Below are positions 59,537 to 64,000 of a stretch of 64,000 nucleotides of DNA, piece after piece (the stretch's first letter is position 1; each line of letters opens with the position of its first letter). The DNA lies in NCBI GenBank assembly GCA_900545555.1, contig UQZI01000001.1:28055-92054 (forward strand), read 5' to 3'. Both the position numbers and the translations under genes were made by a program. The notes below the pieces were generated by a model that worked only from the letters and a program-made list of their open reading frames with translations, had not been told where the DNA came from and did no database searches. Source of the DNA: an uncultured Collinsella sp. (GTDB lineage: Bacteria; Actinomycetota; Coriobacteriia; Coriobacteriales; Coriobacteriaceae).

Positions 59537-60370
59537 ATGGCAGGCCTGTTCAACATCCTTAAGGTCACCGTCAGCGAGGACAAGATCTGCGCGCATGTGC
59601 TGGTGAACCCCGGCATGCCGCTCATGACCTCGGAGGACATCGAGGCCACGGCGCGCGTGTACTACCTGGTACCGGCGATTGCCAAGCACCTGTGCCTGGG
59701 TGATTCCGGCCGCGAGTTCCAGGATTGCATGGGTCAGACCGAGCTCTGCCACCTGCTGGAGCACGTGACGGTCGAGCTCATGAACGAGACCGGTCTTGCC
59801 GGTAGCATCTCGTGCGGCCGCACGCGCGTAAGCGAGCATGACGAGCGTGTCTTTGAGGTCGAGCTTTCGTGCCCCGACGACGCACTGGCCATCGGTGCGC
59901 TGTCGTCGGCCACCTTTATGATGGACTGGGCGTACCTGCACGCCGACCAGCCTGCCCCCGACGTGGAAGGCACGGTCGCGGGCCTGCGCAACCTGGTGCT
60001 GGGCATGCGCGCCGAGGCCGAGGGCAAGGATCCTCACGAGGCCGTCGCTGCTGCGAACGGCGAAGATGCTGCCGAGGACGAGGGCGCTGACGAGGGCGAT
60101 GTGCCGGTCGACGCCGAGCCCGTTGCCGATGCGACCGCCGAGCCCGTTCCCACCGAGCCCCAGGGCGTCCCCAACTTTGACGACGAGCCCCAGGTGGCGA
60201 TTGATACCGAGGGCGCGGTTGCCGAGAACCACGAGGCCTCCGCTGCCGTCTTTGGCGGTGCGGCGACGGTTCCGGCAGGACCTGCGCATGAGGGCGGCCT
60301 GCCGCTCGTGGACGGCGCCGGCGAGGACCCGGGTGCCACGGTGGCCATGCCGGCTATGCCCCAGGAGTAG
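59537..60370 (+). CDS. stand-alone cyanophycin-synthetase N-domain-like protein with disordered tail
   Basis: Residues about 1-150 of this 277-residue protein resemble the N-terminal domain of cyanophycin synthetases: LVPAIAKHLCLGDSGREFQDCMGQTELCHLLEHVTVELMNETGLAG, then CGRTRVSEHDERVFEVELSCPDDALAIGAL, matching the family's pattern of 'L-x-H-C-G...F..R...GT..GH..EHV.LEL' and a 'GKTR..V..E' segment. No ATP-grasp or Mur-ligase domain follows; residues 150-277 are Ala/Glu/Pro/Asp-rich and probably disordered. GGGGAGAG precedes the start. It seems to belong to one operon with the CNNM protein. The function is unknown. Confidence 0.65.
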   Translation: MAGLFNILKVTVSEDKICAHVLVNPGMPLMTSEDIEATARVYYLVPAIAKHLCLGDSGREFQDCMGQTELCHLLEHVTVELMNETGLAGSISCGRTRVSEHDERVFEVELSCPDDALAIGALSSATFMMDWAYLHADQPAPDVEGTVAGLRNLVLGMRAEAEGKDPHEAVAAANGEDAAEDEGADEGDVPVDAEPVADATAEPVPTEPQGVPNFDDEPQVAIDTEGAVAENHEASAAVFGGAATVPAGPAHEGGLPLVDGAGEDPGATVAMPAMPQE

Positions 60371-60449
60371 GCCTACGCGTTTATCACCATCACGTACCTG
60401 CGCCTTTGCCGTACGCAGATGAGCGGAGCGGCAAGTGATGCGCTGCGGG

Positions 60450-60455
60450 TATAAT
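60450..60455 (+). promoter_or_regulatory. candidate -10 box upstream of the YtxH gene
   Basis: GGGTATAATGG, 52 bp before the start. No clear -35. Confidence 0.45.
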
Positions 60456-60506
60456 GGACAGCATTCAAACGGTGGGCACCGACGTGCCCGCAGGAGAGGA
60501 ATGATC

Positions 60507-60896
60507 ATGGGTAAGACTTTCAGCTTTGTCTCCGGTGCGCTCTTTGGTGCTGCCGCCGGCGCTATCATCGGCGTTGCTCTGGCCCCGCGCTCGGGTGCCG
60601 AGACCCGCGCCATGGCCGCCGATATCGCCAACGATGCCTGGGACAACATGCGTGACACCTACGAGCACAGTGCCGAGGAGGCTCGTGCCGCGGTCAACGA
60701 CTTTGGTCCGATGGTCGACGCCAAGACCGATGACCTGCGCGCCAAGGTCGACCTGGCCCGCGAGCGCATGGACCAGCTGCGCGAGCAGCTCAACGACGCC
60801 ATTTCGGGTGGCAACGTGACGCCTGCCGCCGACGTCGTGGTCGAGAACGCCGTCGAGGCTGATACCGAGGCTGCGGAGCCCTCGACCGAGGCATAA
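60507..60896 (+). CDS. YtxH-like membrane protein
   Basis: This 129-residue protein begins KTFSFVSGALFGAAAGAIIGVALAPRSGAETR, the glycine-rich membrane segment and charged exit of the YtxH family, followed by an amphipathic helical region (about 30-95) and an acidic tail. Family members are general-stress or membrane-associated proteins with no known activity. ATG 60507 is chosen over 60501 because AGGAGAGGA ends at 60500. It is coupled to the next gene by a TAATG overlap. Confidence 0.8.
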   Translation: MGKTFSFVSGALFGAAAGAIIGVALAPRSGAETRAMAADIANDAWDNMRDTYEHSAEEARAAVNDFGPMVDAKTDDLRAKVDLARERMDQLREQLNDAISGGNVTPAADVVVENAVEADTEAAEPSTEA

Positions 60897-61651
60897 TGCG
60901 CGCCGGGGATTTTGTCGGCGCCAAGATTTATCGCAAGCCTACCGAGGACAAGCGCACCAAAAAGGACGGCACGCCGCGCAGCCCTAAAAAGCTCGGAAAG
61001 ATTCACTTTCCGGTCTTTACCCCGGGCGGTACGCGCGTGGTCGGCTTTATGGTCCGCCAGTCCGATATCGCGGGCATGATCGAGCGCCCCGACCGATTCG
61101 TAGCGCTCGACGCCATTGGTGTCTACGAGGGTGCCATTGCGGTCGATGACGTCAAGGACACGTACGATGCTGCCGCCGCCAAGCGCCTCGACATCAACCT
61201 GGACGATTGCATCATCTGGGTTGGCATGGACGTGCGCACGGAATCGGGCGATGTCGTGGGCTACTGCTCGGACGTTGAGTTCAAGCCACGCTCGGGTGTC
61301 GTGCAGGCATTCTATGTGACCGCCGGTGCCGCTTCGAGCGTGCTGGTGGGCGACACGCAGGTGCCACCGACGATGCTGCGCGGCTACGAGAACGGCGCGA
61401 TGGTCGTCTCGGACGAGGTCAAGTCGCTCGGGTATTCGGGCGGTGCGGCTGCCAAGGCCGCCGAGGCCAGCGTCGTGGTGGGCGATAAGGTCAAAAAGGG
61501 CGCTAAGGTACTCGACGATAAGGGATCGGTTGCCGTGGACAAGGGCAGCCGCGCACTGGGCAAGCAGCTCGGCAAGACGCGCGGCATGTTCAAGGCCTTT
61601 AAGGACGAATACCAAAAGGCGAGCGGAGGCTCGTCAAAAGCTACAAAATAG
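60896..61651 (+). CDS. PRC-barrel domain protein
   Basis: This 251-residue protein has PRC-barrel-like beta modules (KIHFPVFTPGGTRVVGFMVRQSD near residues 35-60 and DVRTESGDVVGYCSDVEFKPRSGVVQAFYV near 110-150) and an Ala/Lys/Gly-rich C-terminus (from about 180). PRC barrels bind RNA, proteins or small ligands. A basic patch near the N-terminus (KPTEDKRTKKDGTPRSPKK) may contact nucleic acid or membrane. Its start lies within the stop of the YtxH gene. A second PRC-barrel protein begins at 63459. Confidence 0.72.
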   Translation: MRAGDFVGAKIYRKPTEDKRTKKDGTPRSPKKLGKIHFPVFTPGGTRVVGFMVRQSDIAGMIERPDRFVALDAIGVYEGAIAVDDVKDTYDAAAAKRLDINLDDCIIWVGMDVRTESGDVVGYCSDVEFKPRSGVVQAFYVTAGAASSVLVGDTQVPPTMLRGYENGAMVVSDEVKSLGYSGGAAAKAAEASVVVGDKVKKGAKVLDDKGSVAVDKGSRALGKQLGKTRGMFKAFKDEYQKASGGSSKATK

Positions 61652-61672
61652 CGACGTACCAAATGATGGGAG

Positions 61673-61702
61673 GCAAGCCGGAGACCTGTTGCTCCGGCTT
61701 GC
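61673..61702 (+). terminator. hairpin between the PRC-barrel and deacetylase-like genes
   Basis: GCAAGCCGGAG and CTCCGGCTTGC form a perfect 11-bp stem with an 8-nt loop. The tail TGTGTTTATG is only weakly T-rich, so partial termination or attenuation is possible. Confidence 0.6.
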
Positions 61703-61723
61703 TGTGTTTATGGGGGAGGGCAC

Positions 61724-63130
61724 ATGCGCCAAAATGGATCCAACTTAAACGGGCGCTCGGGTGCGCGTCCGACGGCGCGCCGCGACCTGGGGCAGCTGCC
61801 CAGCGGTCAGCGCCGCCGTCGCCGTAAGCCCGGCGCGATGTACCTCAACCATAGCCGCGGGTTTAGCGACCGCAGCGCGCGCATCGGCAACGGGCGCTCG
61901 CCGCGCCGACCGTCCCGTCTGCCCTATGCGCTCATCGCCGTGGGTTGCGCACTTGTGCTGTTTATCGCTGCCGTCGTGGGCTACGTCAACCGCAGCGTGG
62001 ACGTGGAGCTCAACGGCCAGAAGACCGCGGTGCGCGTCGGCTCTACGCTGCAGAATCTCATCGACGACCAGGAGTTGACTGACACCTACGACGCAGGCGA
62101 CCTGCTGGCCGTCGATGACAGCGTGCTGACCCGCCATGGCGGCGAAAAGCTGTCGGTTAAGGTGGACGGCAAGCGCATAAAACAGGGTAAGTGGAAAAGC
62201 CGCGAACTTGAGGGCGGCGAGAAGGTGACGGTCAAGGATGGCCGTAACACCTACGAGAAGCACGAGGTTCAGGCTACGGTTATCGAGCCCAAGCTCAAGG
62301 TCGAGGGCACGGGCGCTATCGAGTATGTGCAGACGTGGGGTGTCCAGGGCCGCTCGGAGGTGTGGGTCGGCGAGCAATCGGGTAAGACGCAGGACCGCGG
62401 CGAGGTTGTGCCCGCTACCGATTGCGTCGTTGCGTGCGCGAGCGTGGCGCCCAAGGGCAACGAAAAGTACGTGGCGCTGACGTTTGATGAGGGCCCGAGC
62501 GGAGCGACCAAGCAGATTTTGCAGGTACTCAAGGAAAAGGGCGTCACCGCGACGTTCTTCCTTTCGGGCGATGCGGTCGAGGCCTCGTCCGCCACGGCCA
62601 AGGCGATTGTCGATGCCGGGTGCGAAATCGGATCCAACAGCTACAGCGACGATTCGCTCAAGGGCCAGGACCGTGAGGCGGTACGCGAGCAGATCACGAA
62701 AGGCACCGATGCGATTAAGTCGGCGACCGGCGTGAAGACGATGCTGCTGCGTGCTCCCTACGCTGCCTTTGACGAGCAAAACTGGATTGATGCGATGGAC
62801 CTGGTCTCCGCCGTGGTCTCGTGGAATATTGACTCGGGCGACTGGCTGCTCAACGGTGCCGACGAGCAGGTCTCGACGGTGCTCGATTCGGTGACGCCGG
62901 GCAATATCGTGCTGCTCACCGATAGAGACGAATGCGCCGAGCAGACGCTCGAGGCGCTGCCGCAGATTATCGACGGCCTTGTCGCCGACGGCTACAAGAT
63001 CGTGACGCTCAGCGACCTGGTCAAGACGGACACGTCGCTGAGCAAAAAGCTCACCTCGCTGACGAAGGTCACCATGCCCAAAGGCGCCGTGTTCCCCCAA
63101 CTTGCCGAGGACGATGACACCACAGAGTAG
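61724..63130 (+). CDS. membrane-anchored NodB-fold protein with altered metal site (pseudo-deacetylase)
   Basis: This 468-residue protein has a basic cytoplasmic N-terminus (1-65), a membrane helix (about 66-90), an extracytoplasmic beta-rich region (about 93-235) and a NodB-type domain (about 245-440). The NodB motifs are recognisable but changed: ALTFDEGP has D255 then E256 where D-D is usual; the metal-binding H-x-x-x-H is N305-S-Y-S-D309; the last motif reads IVLLTDRDE without the usual His. The R-x-P-Y-like LLRAPYAAF and NIDSGDW are kept. It may be inactive or bind another metal. Its TAG stop is the first part of a family D repeat. Confidence 0.85.
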   Translation: MRQNGSNLNGRSGARPTARRDLGQLPSGQRRRRRKPGAMYLNHSRGFSDRSARIGNGRSPRRPSRLPYALIAVGCALVLFIAAVVGYVNRSVDVELNGQKTAVRVGSTLQNLIDDQELTDTYDAGDLLAVDDSVLTRHGGEKLSVKVDGKRIKQGKWKSRELEGGEKVTVKDGRNTYEKHEVQATVIEPKLKVEGTGAIEYVQTWGVQGRSEVWVGEQSGKTQDRGEVVPATDCVVACASVAPKGNEKYVALTFDEGPSGATKQILQVLKEKGVTATFFLSGDAVEASSATAKAIVDAGCEIGSNSYSDDSLKGQDREAVREQITKGTDAIKSATGVKTMLLRAPYAAFDEQNWIDAMDLVSAVVSWNIDSGDWLLNGADEQVSTVLDSVTPGNIVLLTDRDECAEQTLEALPQIIDGLVADGYKIVTLSDLVKTDTSLSKKLTSLTKVTMPKGAVFPQLAEDDDTTE

Positions 63131-63167
63131 TCATTGGGTAGTCGTTTAAGAACGTCCCGAATGGCTA
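63128..63167. repeat. divergent family D palindrome
   Basis: TAGTCATTGGG and CCCGAATGGCTA pair around TAGTCGTTTAAGAACGT. The first three bases are the stop codon of the preceding gene. Confidence 0.65.
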
Positions 63168-63241
63168 TGTCACGGATGCGTCAGCGTTTGGTATGCCTGC
63201 AATGTGCAGCGCATAAATTCGATGCCGCAGGGCGATGCTGA

Positions 63242-63250
63242 TGCTATAGT
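63242..63250 (+). promoter_or_regulatory. extended -10 promoter of the MgtE-like gene
   Basis: TGCTATAGT (TG-N-TATAGT), about 210 bp before the start codon, implying a leader of about 200 nt. Confidence 0.5.
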
Positions 63251-63299
63251 TACTGCGGTTAATGAGGGTCAAGAGAAAGGTTACAGGTGAAATCCAAAC

Positions 63300-63440
63300 C
63301 TCGACCATACAGTCGATGACCCCATGCAGGTGCTTTTTGCGCATGCACGGGGTGTAAGCGTCGAGCGGCGTGCCGCCCGCGCATGCGTATACATATCCAG
63401 AAGCCCCCGGACGCCGCACGCGCGGCCGCGTTCGGAGGAA
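63300..63440 (+). ncRNA. possible structured 5' leader of the MgtE-like gene
   Basis: Within the 328-bp gap 63131-63458, ACCCCATGCAGGTGC (from about 63318) pairs with GCGCATGCACGGGGT (to about 63353) around a T-rich loop, followed by a GC-rich stem GAGCGGCGTGCCGCCCGC. It does not match the M-box or yybP-ykoY patterns I know. A metal-responsive leader is suggested only by the gene it precedes. Confidence 0.35.
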
Positions 63441-63458
63441 CAATGATGGGGAGCACCA

Positions 63459-64000
63459 TTGAATTATCTGAGTGAGATGCTCAAATTGCCGGTCTTGGAC
63501 GTCGACGGCGAAAAGCTCGGCGTGGTCAACGATTTTGGTATTGCTACCGGCGAAGTTTTTCCACACGTGACGTCGCTCGCGTTCCGCGGTCCCGGCAAGA
63601 CGCCGTTTATGATCAGCTGGCGCAAATGGGTCGACCGTATCGACGAGACGGGTGTACACCTTAAGACGTCGGCCACCGAAATCCGTTTTTCGTACCTGCA
63701 GCCGACCGAACTCTTGCTTGCCCGCGACGTGCTCAACAAGCAGATTGTCGACACGCAGGGCATGAAGGTCGTGCGCGTCAACGACATCAAGTTTTCCATG
63801 TCGGGCGAAAACCAGCTGCGCCTGCTGGGCGCCGAGGTCGGTGCTCGCGGTCTGCTACGCGCCATCAGCCCCGCGCTCGAGCATATCGTCGAAGGCTTTA
63901 TGAAGCACCTGGGCAAGCCGCTCAGTGAGGACATCATCGCTTGGTCCTACATGGACCTGCTCGACCGCTCGACCAAGAACATTCAGCTCTCGGTGTCGCA
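63459..64000 (+). CDS. PRC-barrel / MgtE-N type protein (3' truncated by window end)
   Basis: The frame is open for 180 codons to the window end. It starts NYLSEMLKLPVLDVDGEKLGVVNDFGI, a PRC-barrel module, continues TSLAFRGPGKTPFMISWRKWVDRID and TELLLARDVLNKQIVDTQGMKVVRVNDIKF (a second PRC-like module), then GAEVGARGLLRAISPALEHIV and IAWSYMDLLDRSTKNIQLSVS. This matches the N-terminus of actinobacterial proteins that carry PRC barrels followed by MgtE-N and CBS domains, often next to an NRAMP-type metal transporter. The start is a TTG at 63459 with GGGGAGC 6-7 bases upstream; the ATG at 63477 is an alternative. Confidence 0.7.
   Translation, partial: MNYLSEMLKLPVLDVDGEKLGVVNDFGIATGEVFPHVTSLAFRGPGKTPFMISWRKWVDRIDETGVHLKTSATEIRFSYLQPTELLLARDVLNKQIVDTQGMKVVRVNDIKFSMSGENQLRLLGAEVGARGLLRAISPALEHIVEGFMKHLGKPLSEDIIAWSYMDLLDRSTKNIQLSVS

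Noticed and set aside
63300..63440. M-box (Mg2+) or yybP-ykoY (Mn2+) riboswitch
   Set aside because: The characteristic conserved loops of either class were not recognised; the region is listed only as a possible structured leader.

Overview
The window is a high-G+C, gene-dense bacterial chromosome segment. The combination of an NfnAB transhydrogenase, a membrane-bound Ech-type [NiFe] hydrogenase, fused ECF transporter ATPases, sortase-anchored isopeptide adhesins and PRC-barrel/MgtE proteins fits an anaerobic actinobacterium of the Coriobacteriia, most likely Collinsella or a close relative (inference; no 16S is present). About 52 protein genes and one tRNA are supported. No prophage, intact insertion sequence or CRISPR array is seen.

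Layout. 1-8880: the tail of moaE, a CmpB-like membrane protein, purF-purM-purN, a DinJ/PIN toxin-antitoxin pair, a lone PTS EIIA, a PrsA-like foldase and YqeY. 9239-12940: a complete polar amino-acid ABC transporter (ATPase, Tat-type lipoprotein, two permeases) followed by a cytidylate-kinase-like protein. 13400-19460 (minus): nfnB-nfnA, then pth, prs and glmU. 19660-22908: ECF transporter T, fused A-A and S components. 23434-28714: xth, a sirtuin, a folP-folK fusion, a degenerate biotin-ligase-like protein and coaX. 28911-28987: initiator tRNA-fMet. 29436-31466: an Old Yellow Enzyme-type reductase. 31915-32310: an orphan OrfA-like HTH protein in an AT-rich pocket. 32492-38142: an Ech hydrogenase operon in which EchA and EchB are one polypeptide. 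38611-44949: a 2112-residue vWA plus ten-repeat isopeptide adhesin with an LPTTG anchor. 45558-54535: a two-component system and two ABC export/FtsX-type systems. 54736-63130: a DUF362 ferredoxin protein, an alpha/beta hydrolase, a HlyIII protein, a CNNM/CorC protein, a cyanophycin-synthetase N-domain protein, YtxH and PRC-barrel proteins, and a pseudo-deacetylase. 63459-end: a PRC-barrel/MgtE-type gene that runs off the window.

How the genes connect. Nfn exchanges electrons between reduced ferredoxin/NADH and NADPH, and Ech can oxidise reduced ferredoxin to H2 while pumping ions, so the window carries two parts of a ferredoxin-centred redox economy. Purine synthesis (purFMN), PRPP supply (prs), folate synthesis (folP-folK) and CoA synthesis (coaX) are scattered around it.

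The most unusual content lies between genes. At least ten families of short palindromes and foldback elements fill the gaps. Several families share one design: variable inverted arms around a GGGGACAG-like core. Members often form inverted pairs, and four genes take their stop codon from such an element. Two gaps hold an array of three 55-bp palindromes with an 80-81 bp period. A larger composite (foldback A, palindrome C, foldback B) occurs in opposite orientation near 23 kb and 45 kb. I read these as REP/REPIN- and MITE-like elements of unknown mobiliser; no mobilising transposase lies in the window.
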